A DNA stretch of 64,000 nucleotides from Alphaproteobacteria bacterium (GCA_041396705.1 JAWKYB010000011.1:158250-222249), one strand, 5' to 3'; positions 1-9,002 are shown, counted from the first letter of the stretch. The notes: generated by a model not told the origin, from the letters alone. Made by a program: numbers and translations.

Positions 1-271
1 GCAGATGCCGGAGATGGACGGGCTGGAGGCGACGCGCCGCATCCGCGCCCGCCATCCCGACCGCAGGACGCCGATCATTGCGCTGACCGCCAATGCGATG
101 AAGGGCGACCGCGACATCTGCATCGAGGCCGGCATGAACGACTATCTGGCCAAGCCGGTCGACAAGACCCGGCTGCTGGCCACCGTTGCCGCCTGGATCG
201 AGGAATCGCGGAACGGCGGCGCGGCGGATCAGCCGGCCGGCCCGGAGCGGGTCGAGCGCCGGGCGAGCTGA
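1..271 (+). CDS. response-regulator receiver domain, C-terminal part (5' end outside window)
   Basis: The open frame is already running at base 2 and ends at a TGA at 269-271. It encodes the second half of a CheY-like receiver domain. The stretch just after the phospho-acceptor Asp (QMPEMDG), the switch Thr in ALTAN and the conserved Lys in AKPVD are all visible, followed by a short polar tail. The M-P-x-M-D-G and LTAxAM patterns are typical of receiver domains at the C-terminus of hybrid histidine kinases, so this is probably the end of such a kinase. The phospho-acceptor Asp and anything upstream lie outside the window, so a stand-alone regulator cannot be excluded. Confidence 0.85.
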   Translation, partial: QMPEMDGLEATRRIRARHPDRRTPIIALTANAMKGDRDICIEAGMNDYLAKPVDKTRLLATVAAWIEESRNGGAADQPAGPERVERRAS

Positions 272-993
272 GCCGGCCGGCGCACCGCAACGAACAGGCG
301 GCGGCCTTCCGGCAACGGCGCGTCGCCCAGCCGGTCGCGGACGTCGACCGCGAAGCCGGCGCCGTCCAGCCAGGCAACGACGTCGCCGACCTGAAACAGC
401 CGCACATGGTGCCGCTCGCGGCCGCGGCGATAGCCGCCGCCAACCATGCGGAAGGTCTCGATGCTGCGTTCCAGCCGATCCGGCTGCGCGCCCGGCCGCA
501 CCTCGTACAGCACCGCCCAGTCGACCCCGCTCTGCCAGCCGCGCCGCACCGGCCCGGCCGCGTCCGGCGTCAGCAGGTCGAAGACCAGCAGCCCCTCCGG
601 CGGCAGCGCCCGCGCCGCAGCGGCGAAGACGGCGCGCAGGCGGGCGCCGGCGTCGTCATCCGGTTGGTGATAGGTCAGCGGCTCGCCCAACGCCACCACC
701 GCCTCCGCGGCCGGCAGCGCCGCGCCGTAGACCGAGGCGTTGACGAAGCGCGCGCCGGGCGCCGCGGCGCGGGCCAGTGCCAGCAGCGGGGCCGAGGGCT
801 CGATCGCCGTCACCGCGAAGCCGGCGTCGCAGAGCGCGCGCGTTGTCGTGCCGGCGCCGCAGCCGACGTCGCAGACCCGTTCGACCGCGATGGCGGCGGC
901 GCGCAGCAGCGCCACCAGCGCCGGCGCGACCCGGGTCGCGAAGCCGTCGAAGCCGGCCGCCTGGATGTGGGCCAGATCCTCGCCGTACAGCAT
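229..993 (-). CDS. class I SAM-dependent methyltransferase
   Basis: A 254-residue Rossmann-fold methyltransferase. The SAM-binding motif I reads VCDVGCGAGTTTRAL near residue 40, followed by an acidic motif II (AIEPS) and a post-motif FDLLTP. The reading frame opens at 1014, but an excellent Shine-Dalgarno (AGGTGGAGG) sits five bases before the ATG at 993, and MLYGEDLAHIQAAGF is a natural beginning for this family, so I choose 993. The 3' end overlaps the end of the convergent receiver-domain gene by about 43 bp. The substrate is not predictable from sequence. Confidence 0.8.
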   Translation of the reverse strand: MLYGEDLAHIQAAGFDGFATRVAPALVALLRAAAIAVERVCDVGCGAGTTTRALCDAGFAVTAIEPSAPLLALARAAAPGARFVNASVYGAALPAAEAVVALGEPLTYHQPDDDAGARLRAVFAAAARALPPEGLLVFDLLTPDAAGPVRRGWQSGVDWAVLYEVRPGAQPDRLERSIETFRMVGGGYRRGRERHHVRLFQVGDVVAWLDGAGFAVDVRDRLGDAPLPEGRRLFVAVRRPAQLARRSTRSGPAG

Positions 994-1085
994 CGGCCTC
1001 CACCTTTCATTCACGAACTGTGGATTTTAACCTTCCGCTAAGCATGACGGCGCACAATGATTGACAGTCAGTGAGGGTTCAGCCC

Positions 1086-1286
1086 ATGCGCCTTGCCACG
1101 GTCAGCCGCACAGCCTCCGCCATCGGGCGTCTGGTGGCGTCGCCGTCGGCCAGCCCGCGGGTCGAGGCGGTGCGCAAGGCCGAGCCGGTGCACGAGCGCA
1201 AGGAATTCCGCTTCCGCCGCCGCCTGCCGGACAACCAGCCCGACGAGCCGACCGAGCGCGGCACCTACCTCAACGTGGTGGTCTGA
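1086..1286 (+). CDS. small basic hypothetical protein (66 aa)
   Basis: A short frame of 66 residues, rich in Arg, Ser and Pro, ending TERGTYLNVVV. A GAGGG sequence eight bases upstream of the ATG at 1086 is a plausible ribosome binding site; an in-frame GTG at 1071 is less likely. It sits alone between the divergent methyltransferase and the convergent aminotransferase gene. No domain is recognised, and the charged, low-complexity composition suggests a disordered protein. It could be a non-coding frame. Confidence 0.4.
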   Translation: MRLATVSRTASAIGRLVASPSASPRVEAVRKAEPVHERKEFRFRRRLPDNQPDEPTERGTYLNVVV

Positions 1287-1299
1287 CCGCCGCGGCGGC

Positions 1300-2640
1300 C
1301 TATTCCGCCGCCTGCGCCCTTCCTTCCGCCAGCACCTCGCCGATCGCCTGGTCGAGGATCGCCAGCGCACGGTCGATCTCGGCGCGGGTGACCGTCAGCG
1401 GCGGGGCGATGCGCCAGATCGCGGACATCAGCCCGACCGAGACGATGTTCATCGACAGCCCGAGCTCCATGCAGCGGGCGGTGATGGCGCGCCCGGTGGC
1501 GGCGTCGGGTGCGCGGGTCTCGCGGTTCTTGACCAGCTCGACCCCCTGCAGCAGGCCGAAGCCGCGCACGTCGCCGATGATCTCGTGGCGCGCCTGCAGG
1601 TCCTTCAGGCCGGCCTGAAGGTAGGCGCCCATCTCCAGCGCCCGCGCGTTCAGGTCCTCCTCGGCCAGCACGTCGAGCACCGCCAGCGCGGCCTGCGCCG
1701 GCAGCGGGTCGGACACGTGCGAGGTCGGGTGGATGAAGCCTTTCGCGTGGCAGTCTTCCTCCAGTTCGTCGGAGACCACGGTGGCGGCGATCGGCAGGCC
1801 GCCGCCCAGCGTCTTCGACAGGGTCAGGATGTCGGGCTCGACGCCGAAATGCTGGAAGGCGAAGTCGCGGCCGAGCCGGCCGAAGGCGGTCTGCGCCTCG
1901 TCGAAGATCAGCAGCATGCCGCGCTTGTCGCAGTGCTGTTTCACCTTCTGCCAGTAGCCCTCCGGCGGCACGATCACGCCGCCGGAACTTTCCACCGGCT
2001 CGGCGATCACCGCGGCCAGCGCGCCGGTGGACTGGGCGTCGACCATGTCGAAGCCGACCTCCAGGCAGGTGCCGTCGCAGGCGTCGCGGCAGTGGCGCAC
2101 CGGGCAGTGATAGGCGTTGGGCGCGGGCAGGCTCAGGGCGCCGGGGAGCATCGGGCCGAAGCCCTTGCGGCCGGCGACGTAGTTCACCGCCTGCGCGCCC
2201 GATGTCATGCCGTGCCAGGCGCCGGTGAAGCCGACCACCTCGAACTTGCCGGTGTGCATCTTGGCCAGCTTCAGCGCCGCCTCGTTGGACTCGCCGCCGG
2301 TCGACAGGAACAGCGCACGCGACAGGCGGGGCGGCAGCATGGCGGCCAGCCGCTGCGACAGCGCCACCACCGGCGGGCTCAGCATGCCGCTGAACAGGTG
2401 CAGCGCGCCTTCGCAGGCCTGGCGCACCGCGTCGACGATGCGCGGGTGGTTGTGGCCGATGGTGGCGCACATCTGGCCCGAGGTGAAATCGAGGACCTCG
2501 CGGCCCTCGGTGTCCCAGATCAGGGTGCCGCGCGCCTTGGCGATGAGATGCGGGGCGAACGGCATGCCGTAGCGGACGAGATGCGCGTCCCACGGTTCGT
2601 TGGTCAGGGTCGGGCCGGACGGCGGCGTGTCGGCGCTCAT
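1300..2640 (-). CDS. dgdA: class III PLP aminotransferase, 2,2-dialkylglycine decarboxylase-like
   Basis: A 446-residue fold-type I PLP enzyme. It shares many blocks with 2,2-dialkylglycine decarboxylase, the enzyme that decarboxylates and transaminates dialkylglycines: DFTSGQM (51-57), LFSGMLSPPVV (82-92), STGGESNEAA (113-122), the PLP-binding DEAQ (D248), the Schiff-base Lys in LSKTLGGG (K276), THVSDPLPA, and LGLSMNIV near the C-terminus. An insertion at 178-193 carries four Cys (C179, C184, C188, C192) spaced like a metal site. The ATG at 2640 has GGGAG ten bases upstream. An Lrp-type gene is divergent, 147 bp away, and probably controls it. It could instead be another omega-aminotransferase; the decarboxylase call rests on motif similarity only. 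Confidence 0.7.
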   Translation of the reverse strand: MSADTPPSGPTLTNEPWDAHLVRYGMPFAPHLIAKARGTLIWDTEGREVLDFTSGQMCATIGHNHPRIVDAVRQACEGALHLFSGMLSPPVVALSQRLAAMLPPRLSRALFLSTGGESNEAALKLAKMHTGKFEVVGFTGAWHGMTSGAQAVNYVAGRKGFGPMLPGALSLPAPNAYHCPVRHCRDACDGTCLEVGFDMVDAQSTGALAAVIAEPVESSGGVIVPPEGYWQKVKQHCDKRGMLLIFDEAQTAFGRLGRDFAFQHFGVEPDILTLSKTLGGGLPIAATVVSDELEEDCHAKGFIHPTSHVSDPLPAQAALAVLDVLAEEDLNARALEMGAYLQAGLKDLQARHEIIGDVRGFGLLQGVELVKNRETRAPDAATGRAITARCMELGLSMNIVSVGLMSAIWRIAPPLTVTRAEIDRALAILDQAIGEVLAEGRAQAAE

Positions 2641-2707
2641 CGGGTGCGGACTCCCAGCATTCTGCCACGCTTGCGTGGACCGGCGGCATTCTACTGCGCC
2701 TGCGCGG

Positions 2708-2717
2708 AATCCGGATT
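2708..2717. promoter_or_regulatory. palindrome AATCCGGATT in the aminotransferase/lrp intergenic region
   Basis: A perfect 10-bp palindrome lies in the 147-bp region between the divergent aminotransferase and Lrp-family genes. Local regulators of this family usually bind palindromic sites between themselves and their divergent target, so this is a candidate operator. Only the palindrome is directly visible. Confidence 0.3.
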
Positions 2718-2787
2718 TCTTTGTTGGACGCAATTCTGCAGAGTCTCGGCTGGAATCCGCCAACTGAAGAAATCCAGAGCAAGCGAA

Positions 2788-3291
2788 ATGGCCTCTGACT
2801 TTCCGAACGAGACGCCAGCCGCGGCGACGCTCGATGCCATCGACCGGCGCATCCTGCGCGCGCTGCAGGCCGACTGTGGCATCGCCAACCAGGCGCTGGC
2901 CGACGCGGTCGGGCTGTCGCCGCCGGCCTGCCTGAAGCGGGTGCGGCGGCTGAAGGCGGCCGGCGTGATCGCGCGCCAGGTGGCGCTGGTCGATCCGGCC
3001 GCGCTCGGCTGGCCCCTGCTCACGGTGGTGCGGATCAAGCTGGAGCGGCCGCGCGAGGCGGTGATGCTGGCCTTCGAGAAGCGGATGCGCGCGCTGCCCC
3101 GCGTGGTGCAGTGCCTGACTGTGGCCGGCGACATCGACTACATCCTGCTGGTGCGCAGCCGCGACGTCGCCCATTACCAGGACTTCGCCCGCCAGGTGCT
3201 GACCACCGGCCCCGGTATCCGCGCCTATACCAGCGAGATCGTGCTCGACATCCCGAAGTGGAGCACCGAGGTGCCGATCGGGGAGGGGTGA
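2788..3291 (+). CDS. Lrp/AsnC family transcriptional regulator
   Basis: A 167-residue protein with the standard family layout. The N-terminal winged HTH (LDAIDRRILRALQAD..., recognition helix around LADAVGLSPPACLKRVRRL) is followed by a RAM/AsnC ligand-binding domain (QCLTVAGDIDYILLVRSRD). The ATG at 2788 is the first that leaves the HTH complete. Members respond to amino acids. Its divergent position beside the dialkylglycine-decarboxylase-like aminotransferase makes that gene the likely target. The ligand is unknown. Confidence 0.9.
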   Translation: MASDFPNETPAAATLDAIDRRILRALQADCGIANQALADAVGLSPPACLKRVRRLKAAGVIARQVALVDPAALGWPLLTVVRIKLERPREAVMLAFEKRMRALPRVVQCLTVAGDIDYILLVRSRDVAHYQDFARQVLTTGPGIRAYTSEIVLDIPKWSTEVPIGEG

Positions 3292-3382
3292 GCGCGCCGG
3301 GCACATCGCGATGGCGCGGCCGGCGCGCAAGCGGCTATTCTGCCGCCTTGCCCCGACCCAGCAGGCGGCACAGATCGTTCCG

Positions 3383-3931
3383 ATGGCCGAAAACCGCGAC
3401 GCAGCGGCCGGACAGGCCTTTTCCCGCATCGTGCCGCAGGGCGACGACCGCGAGCGGCTGGTCTGCGATACCTGCGGCCACATCCAGTACGACAACCCGA
3501 AGGTGGTGGTCGGCTCGGTCTCGACCTGGCAGGGCCGCATCCTGATGGTGCGCCGCGCCATCCCGCCGCGGCTCGGCTTCTGGACCCTGCCGGCCGGCTA
3601 TCTGGAGCTGGGCGAGACGGCGCAGGCGGGCGCAGCGCGCGAGGCCTGGGAGGAGGCGCGCGCCCGCATCGACCTCGACGGGCTGATCGGCCTCTATTCG
3701 ATCCCGCGCATCAGCCAGGTCCAGCTGATCTTTCGCGGCCGGCTGCGGTCGGCCGAGATCGCGGCCGGGCCGGAGAGCCAGGCGGTGGCGCTCTATGCCT
3801 GGGACGCGATTCCGTGGGACGACATCGCCTTTCCGTCGGTGCGCTGGGCGCTGGCCCATGCCCGCGAGATCGGCGACGCGCCGGTGTTCGCGCCGCGCGC
3901 CAACCCGCCCGGCGAAGTCGGGGACTACTGA
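3383..3931 (+). CDS. Nudix hydrolase with N-terminal CxxC element
   Basis: A 182-residue Nudix protein. After a short leader comes CDTCGHIQYDNPKVVVG, a half zinc-ribbon typical of one Nudix subgroup. The Nudix box follows (GYLELGETAQAGAAREAWEEA); its REAWEE core holds the metal-binding glutamates, and the usual final Gly is Ala, as in that subgroup. The ATG at 3383 fits the usual start of relatives; an in-frame ATG at 3311 would add 24 unconserved residues. It would hydrolyse a nucleoside-diphosphate-linked compound or related pyrophosphate. The arginase gene starts four bases after its stop, so the two are likely co-transcribed. Confidence 0.85.
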   Translation: MAENRDAAAGQAFSRIVPQGDDRERLVCDTCGHIQYDNPKVVVGSVSTWQGRILMVRRAIPPRLGFWTLPAGYLELGETAQAGAAREAWEEARARIDLDGLIGLYSIPRISQVQLIFRGRLRSAEIAAGPESQAVALYAWDAIPWDDIAFPSVRWALAHAREIGDAPVFAPRANPPGEVGDY

Positions 3932-3934
3932 GCG

Positions 3935-4945
3935 GTGACAATCCCGGTCTCCTGGTCCGATGCCGACCGCAAGCTGCCGCCGATTGCCATTCTCGGCGTG
4001 CCGGTGGAGGCGGGCACGCACGAGCCGGGGCCGGCGATGGGGCCGGCGGCGCTGCGCACCGCGGGTCTGGCCGCCGCGCTGCGCGACCTCGGCCACGACG
4101 TCGAGGACCATGGCGACGTCCAGCCGGAAGGCGTCGGGCCGGCGCAGGTCGCGGTCGCCGGCAATGCCCGCAACCCGCAGCTGGTCGCCGAATGGACCCG
4201 CGCGCTCAGCGCCCGCGCACACACGCTGATGGCGGCCGGATATCTGCCGATCTTCCTGGGCGGCGACCACACCATGGCGATGGGCAGCATCAACGGGGTC
4301 GCCCGCCACTGCCGCGAGCGCGGCCGCGACCTGTTCGTGCTGTGGCTGGATGCCCATGCCGACTTCAACACCCCGGAGTCCTCGCCGTCGGGCAACCTGC
4401 ACGGCATGCCGGTGGCGATGCTGTGCGGTGAGCCGGGGCTGGACTGGATGCTGGGCGACGAGCCGCGGGTGCCGCTGGACCCGCGCCGGATGATCCAGTT
4501 CGGCATCCGCTCGGTCGACCGGGTCGAGCGCGATGCGGTCAGCCGCCGCGGCGTCACCATCGTCGACATGCGCCAGATCGACGAGTTCGGCGTGCCGCTG
4601 CTGATGCGCCAGGTGCTGGACACGGTGCAGCAGGCCGGCGGCGTGCTGCACGTCAGCCTCGACATCGATTTCCTCGACCCGTCGATCGCGCCGGCGGTCG
4701 GCACCACGGTCGCCGGCGGCGCCACCTATCGCGAGGCGCACCTGATCATGGAGATGCTGTACGACTCCGGGCTGGTGATCTCGCTGGACGTGGCCGAGCT
4801 CAACCCGTTCCTCGACGTGCGCGGGCAGAGCGCGAGGCTGCTGGTCGACCTGGTCGCCAGCCTGATGGGCCGGCGCATCATCGGCCGCCGCATCGCCGAC
4901 CGGCCCGACGAGGGCTATTCGGAGCCGTCCTCCTCCGCCCGGTAG
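3935..4945 (+). CDS. rocF: arginase (ureohydrolase family)
   Basis: A 336-residue ureohydrolase with every manganese-binding signature: GGDHTMAMG, WLDAHADFNTPE, SGNLHGMP and SLDIDFLDP. The order and the VPVEAGTHEPGPAMGPAALR N-terminus fit arginase, which converts arginine to ornithine and urea, better than agmatinase. Translation starts at a GTG at 3935, four bases after the Nudix stop codon. The 3' end overlaps the convergent cytochrome peroxidase gene by 31 bp. With the nearby aminotransferase and Lrp gene it suggests an amino-acid catabolism neighbourhood. Confidence 0.88.
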   Translation: MTIPVSWSDADRKLPPIAILGVPVEAGTHEPGPAMGPAALRTAGLAAALRDLGHDVEDHGDVQPEGVGPAQVAVAGNARNPQLVAEWTRALSARAHTLMAAGYLPIFLGGDHTMAMGSINGVARHCRERGRDLFVLWLDAHADFNTPESSPSGNLHGMPVAMLCGEPGLDWMLGDEPRVPLDPRRMIQFGIRSVDRVERDAVSRRGVTIVDMRQIDEFGVPLLMRQVLDTVQQAGGVLHVSLDIDFLDPSIAPAVGTTVAGGATYREAHLIMEMLYDSGLVISLDVAELNPFLDVRGQSARLLVDLVASLMGRRIIGRRIADRPDEGYSEPSSSAR

Positions 4946-6027
4946 CGGAACGGCGACTGTAGCCGCTCGTCGGTGAGGAAGCCGTCGTCGGTCAGCGCCT
5001 CCAGGAAGGCGATCAGATCGGCGCGCTCGCCGGGCGTCAGCGCGAAGCCGGCGACCAGCGGCGAGGCCAGCGGCGAACGGGCGCCGTCGACGGCGGCCCG
5101 GCCGCCGGCGGCATAGGCGTCGACGACGGCATCCAGCGTCGCGATCGAGCCGTCGTGCATGTAGGGCGCGGTCACCGCCACGTTGCGCAGGCTGGGCGTG
5201 CGGAACCGGCCCATGTCGCCCGGCGCGCCGGTGCGGTCGATCAGCCCGCGGTTGCCGGCTGGCAGGCCGCCGGCGCCGTCGAGGTTGTAAAGGCCGGTGT
5301 TGTGGAAATGCGCGCCGGTCGCCGCGTCGGTGAAGTGCGGCGGCACGTGGCAGGCGACGCAGTGCAGCCGCTCGCTCGCGAACAGCGCCAGGCCGCGTTG
5401 CGCCGCCGCACTCATGGCACCGGCTTCGCCGTCGCGCGCGAAGCGGTCATAGGGGCTGTCGTCGGAGATCAGGGTGCGCTGGAACGCGGCCAGCGCCCGC
5501 TGGATCGAGGCGAAGTCGATGGCGCCGCCGGTCTCCGGAAAGGCGGCGGCGAACAGGCGGCGATAGACCGCGTCGCCCTCGAAGCGGCGCAGCACCTCGG
5601 CGCGCCGGCTGTCGGTCATCATCTCGACGATCGGCTCGCGGCCGAACAGCGGCGCGCTCGACTGGGTCTCCAGCGCCGTCTCGGCCGGGTCGGCCCAGGT
5701 CAGCACGGCGAAATAACCGACATTGGCCAGCCCCGGCGTGTTGCGCGGATGCGCCTGCCCGGTGCTGCCGATGGCGACCGGGCGGCCGTCGCTGAAGCCC
5801 AGTTCCGGCCGGTGGCAGGTGCCGCAGGACATGTAGCCCGGCCCGGACAGGCGCGAATCGAAGAACAGGTGCCGGCCCAGCTCCACCTTCGCCGGCGTGG
5901 TCGGGTTGTCGGCCGGCGCCGGCGGCGGCACCGCGCCGGGCCAGCCGGCGTCGCCGTCCTGTGCCGGCCCGGCCCACGGCGCCAGCAGCAGGAGCAGGGT
6001 GAGGATCGCGGTGGTGCGCTGTGCCAT
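4915..6027 (-). CDS. di-haem cytochrome c peroxidase (CcpA/MauG family), exported
   Basis: A 370-residue periplasmic protein with a cleavable signal peptide (LTLLLLLAPWAGPAQA-like, residues 7-22). It has two c-type haem attachment motifs: CGTCH near residue 69 and CVACH near residue 217. The layout matches bacterial di-haem peroxidases, which reduce hydrogen peroxide with electrons from small cytochromes, and MauG relatives, which carry out protein oxidations. The frame opens further upstream at 6078, but the ATG at 6027 gives the signal peptide its normal position. No cytochrome or amicyanin partner is next to it. Confidence 0.87.
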   Translation of the reverse strand: MAQRTTAILTLLLLLAPWAGPAQDGDAGWPGAVPPPAPADNPTTPAKVELGRHLFFDSRLSGPGYMSCGTCHRPELGFSDGRPVAIGSTGQAHPRNTPGLANVGYFAVLTWADPAETALETQSSAPLFGREPIVEMMTDSRRAEVLRRFEGDAVYRRLFAAAFPETGGAIDFASIQRALAAFQRTLISDDSPYDRFARDGEAGAMSAAAQRGLALFASERLHCVACHVPPHFTDAATGAHFHNTGLYNLDGAGGLPAGNRGLIDRTGAPGDMGRFRTPSLRNVAVTAPYMHDGSIATLDAVVDAYAAGGRAAVDGARSPLASPLVAGFALTPGERADLIAFLEALTDDGFLTDERLQSPFRYRAEEDGSE

Positions 6028-6120
6028 CGGCCGCTCCGGCGTTCGCGGCAGCGTCGGCGCATCGGCACGCAAATGCAAGACCTGGCCGGCGTCCCGGCGC
6101 CGGTCAGCGCGATGCCGCCG

Positions 6121-7290
6121 TCAGCCTTCGCTGGGCGTCAGCACCACCTTCATCGCCCGGTCGATGTCGAAGGCGGTCGCCATCGCCTCCTCGACCCGGT
6201 CGAGCGGGAAGGCGTGGCTGACGAAGCGGTCGAGCGGGAAGCGGTCCTTGAAGCGGGCGAGCAGCCGCATGCTGTTCACATAGCCGGTCGGCGGATGGTT
6301 GGTCATGCCGATCAGGTTGATCTGGTTGGCGAGCAGGTGGCGGTGCGGATTGATCGGGATGTCGCCGACGTCGGCGAACACGCCGGCCACAACATAGGTG
6401 CCGCCGCGCCGCGCCATCTCCAGACCCTCGGGAATCGCTTCCGCCTCGCCGGTGCATTCGACGATCACGTCGGCGCCGCGGCCGTCGGTCAGCGCGCGCA
6501 CCGCCTCCACCCGCTCGGCCCGGCTGGCGCCGGCGACGGCGATGGTGTGGTCGGCGCCGAAGTCGCGGGCCAGCGCCAGGCGGGATTGCGACCGGTCGAG
6601 CGCGATGATCCGCCCGGCGCCGAGGATGTGCGCCTTCAGCACGTGCAGCAGCCCCATCGGCCCGGTGCCCTGGATCACCACCGTGGCGCCGGAACCGAAG
6701 CCGTCGCCGGCCAGCGTGTAGAGCTGCTTGGCCTTGTCCAGGTTGTAGGTCACCGCCATCAGCTCGGCCATCACCGCCAGCCGCGCGTCGAGTTCGTCGG
6801 GCACCTTGAACACGAAGGCGTCGGGCCGGACGTAGATGTAGTCGGCCCAGCCGCCCATCAGGTGCGGGGCCTCGTCGCTGCAGAAGGCGTTGCCGTAGCC
6901 GCGGATGTTCTGGCACAGCGGGAAGCCGAAGGTGTTGCGGCAGTACCAGCATTTGCCGCACAGGATGTCGGGGCACATCACCACCCGGTCGCCGACCGCG
7001 AGCGGCTGGCCGGAATATTCCAGCGACGTCGCCGCCGCCTTGCCGATCTCGGCGACGGTGCCGACGACCTCGTGCCCGGGGATCAGCGGGAACGGGGTGT
7101 GGGATTCGGCCGGGGTGCCGGCATATTGCACCGTCTCGCCGCGATAGGTGTGTTTGTCGGTACCGCAGATGCCGCACATCTCCAGCTTCATCACCATCGC
7201 GTCGGCGCCGACGTCGGGATAGGGATAGTCGCGCAGCTCCAGCCGCCCCGGCGCCGTCATCACCGCGGCGCGCACCCGGTCGTTGCGCAT
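6121..7290 (-). CDS. zinc-dependent alcohol dehydrogenase (MDR family)
   Basis: A 389-residue medium-chain dehydrogenase. The catalytic zinc site is CGICGTD (C39 region) with the GHE motif (PGHEVVGTV). The structural zinc loop is DILCGKCWYCRNTFGFPLC, with four cysteines. The Rossmann motif GTGPMGLLHVLKA binds NAD(P). It is longer than typical ADH because of an insertion before the structural zinc loop (KAAATSLEYSGQ). The substrate is unknown. A 100-bp gap separates it from acr3, and it reads in the same direction, so it could be at the end of the ars transcript but has no evident link to arsenic. Confidence 0.85.
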   Translation of the reverse strand: MRNDRVRAAVMTAPGRLELRDYPYPDVGADAMVMKLEMCGICGTDKHTYRGETVQYAGTPAESHTPFPLIPGHEVVGTVAEIGKAAATSLEYSGQPLAVGDRVVMCPDILCGKCWYCRNTFGFPLCQNIRGYGNAFCSDEAPHLMGGWADYIYVRPDAFVFKVPDELDARLAVMAELMAVTYNLDKAKQLYTLAGDGFGSGATVVIQGTGPMGLLHVLKAHILGAGRIIALDRSQSRLALARDFGADHTIAVAGASRAERVEAVRALTDGRGADVIVECTGEAEAIPEGLEMARRGGTYVVAGVFADVGDIPINPHRHLLANQINLIGMTNHPPTGYVNSMRLLARFKDRFPLDRFVSHAFPLDRVEEAMATAFDIDRAMKVVLTPSEG

Positions 7291-7392
7291 CGGCCGTCCT
7301 CCCCACCAGCGTTCGCCGCGGCGCCGTCTCGCCGTGCGGCTGCTGCCGCCAGACTAGCGCAGGCCGGCCGTCGGCCGCCGCAGGAATCGACG

Positions 7393-8472
7393 CTAGCGCG
7401 CCGCGGGGAAATGCCGGCGGGTGCGGTTGGCGAAGGCGACCAGCGACAGCATCACCGGCACCTCGACCAGCACGCCGACGACGGTGGCCAGCGCGGCGCC
7501 GGATTCGAGCCCGAACAGGCTGATCGCGACCGCCACCGCCAGCTCGAAGAAGTTGGAGGTGCCGATCAGGGCGCAGGGGGCCGCCACCTCGAACGGCACC
7601 CGCCATGCCCAGGCGGCGCCGTAGGCGAGGGCGAAGATGCCGTAGGACTGGATCAGCAGCGGGATCGCGATCAGCGCGATCACCAGCGGGCGGTCGAGAA
7701 TCACCTGGCCCTGGAAGCCGAACAGCAGCACCACGGTGGCCAGCAGGCCGAGCACGGAGAACGGCTTAACCGCCGCGGTGAAGCGGGCCACCGCCGCCCG
7801 GCCGTTGCCGCGGCGCGCCCCGCGGCGGGTCAGCATGCGGCGGGTGGCGGCGCCGGCGATCAGCGGGATCACCACGTAGAGGCCGACCGACAGCAGCAGC
7901 GTCTGCCAGGGCACCGCGATGTCGGTGACGCCGAGCAGCAGGGCGACGATCGGCGCGAACGCGACGATCATGACGATGTCGTTCACCGACACCTGCACCA
8001 GGGTGTAGTTCGGGTCGCCGCGGGTCAGCTGCGACCAGACGAACACCATCGCGGTGCAGGGCGCGGCGCCGAGCAGGATCAGGCCGGCGATATACTGCTG
8101 CGCATCGGCCGGCGCGATCAGGTCGGCGAACAGCAGCTCGAAGAACAGCACGCCGAGGCCGGCCATGGTGAACGGCTTGACCAGCCAGTTGACCGCCAGC
8201 GTTATGATCAGGCCGCGCGGCCGGTCGGCGATGTGGCCCAGGCTTGCGAGGTCGACGTTGACCATCATCGGATAGACCATCGCCCAGATCAGCACCGCGA
8301 CGACCAGGTTGACGTGGGCGTACTCCCAGCCGGCCAGCGTGCCGAACAGGCCGGGCAGCAGGCTGCCCAGCCCGATGCCGGCGGCGATGCACAGGGCGAC
8401 CCAGACCGACAGCCACTTCTCGAAGAAGCCGATGCCGCCCGGCGCCGCTGCGGCGGTCGTGTCGGAAGCCAT
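7393..8472 (-). CDS. acr3: arsenite efflux transporter, Acr3 family
   Basis: A 359-residue polytopic membrane protein with about ten hydrophobic segments. The conserved Acr3 features include the essential Cys in GAAPCTAMVFVWSQLTRG (around residue 140) and the VSVNDIVMI motif of the second half. It expels arsenite using the proton-motive force. It starts three bases after the arsC stop codon, so it is the last gene of the arsR-arsC-acr3 operon. Confidence 0.93.
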   Translation of the reverse strand: MASDTTAAAAPGGIGFFEKWLSVWVALCIAAGIGLGSLLPGLFGTLAGWEYAHVNLVVAVLIWAMVYPMMVNVDLASLGHIADRPRGLIITLAVNWLVKPFTMAGLGVLFFELLFADLIAPADAQQYIAGLILLGAAPCTAMVFVWSQLTRGDPNYTLVQVSVNDIVMIVAFAPIVALLLGVTDIAVPWQTLLLSVGLYVVIPLIAGAATRRMLTRRGARRGNGRAAVARFTAAVKPFSVLGLLATVVLLFGFQGQVILDRPLVIALIAIPLLIQSYGIFALAYGAAWAWRVPFEVAAPCALIGTSNFFELAVAVAISLFGLESGAALATVVGVLVEVPVMLSLVAFANRTRRHFPAAR

Positions 8473-8475
8473 GGC

Positions 8476-8985
8476 CTAGGCCGATTCCGGCAGGTTGCGG
8501 CCGATCTCGCTCAGCCGCCGTTGCAGGCTCAGCCGGTCGAGCGCGGTCATCGGCAGGGCGACGAAGACCGAGATCCGGTTCGACAGCATCCGATAGGCGT
8601 CGGCGAAGGCCAGCCTGCGCTCGGCCTCGCTGCCCTCGGCCGCGGCCGGGTCGGGCACGCCCCAGTGCGCGGTCATCGGCTGGCCGGGCCAGACCGGACA
8701 GACCTCCGCCGCCGCGCTGTCGCAGACGGTGAAGACGAAATCCATCTTCGGCGCGCCGGGCGCCGCGAATTCGTCCCAGCTCTTCGAGCGGGCGAACGCG
8801 ACGTCGTGGTTGAGCCTGCCCAGCAGGTCGAGCGCATAGGGGTGGACCGCGCCCTTCGGGTGCGAGCCGGCCGAAAAGGCGACGAAGCGGCCGGCGCCCG
8901 CGCGGGCGAGGATCGCCTCGGCCAGGATCGAGCGCGCGGAGTTGCCGGTGCACAGGAACAGGACGTTGTAGGGGCGCTCGGCCAT
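8476..8985 (-). CDS. arsC: arsenate reductase, thioredoxin-coupled LMW-phosphatase type
   Basis: A 169-residue protein with the P-loop CTGNSARS (C-x5-R) at residues 11-18. The resolving cysteines lie in TVCDSAAAEVCPVWPG, as in ArsC enzymes that reduce arsenate to arsenite through a cysteine relay to thioredoxin. The long C-terminal part (VALPMTALDRLSLQRRL) matches proteobacterial relatives. The ATG at 8985 has GGAG nine bases upstream; a longer frame to 9042 would overlap arsR. It lies between arsR and acr3. Confidence 0.93.
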   Translation of the reverse strand: MAERPYNVLFLCTGNSARSILAEAILARAGAGRFVAFSAGSHPKGAVHPYALDLLGRLNHDVAFARSKSWDEFAAPGAPKMDFVFTVCDSAAAEVCPVWPGQPMTAHWGVPDPAAAEGSEAERRLAFADAYRMLSNRISVFVALPMTALDRLSLQRRLSEIGRNLPESA

Positions 8986-9002
8986 GTCGGCTTTCTCCAA
9001 AG

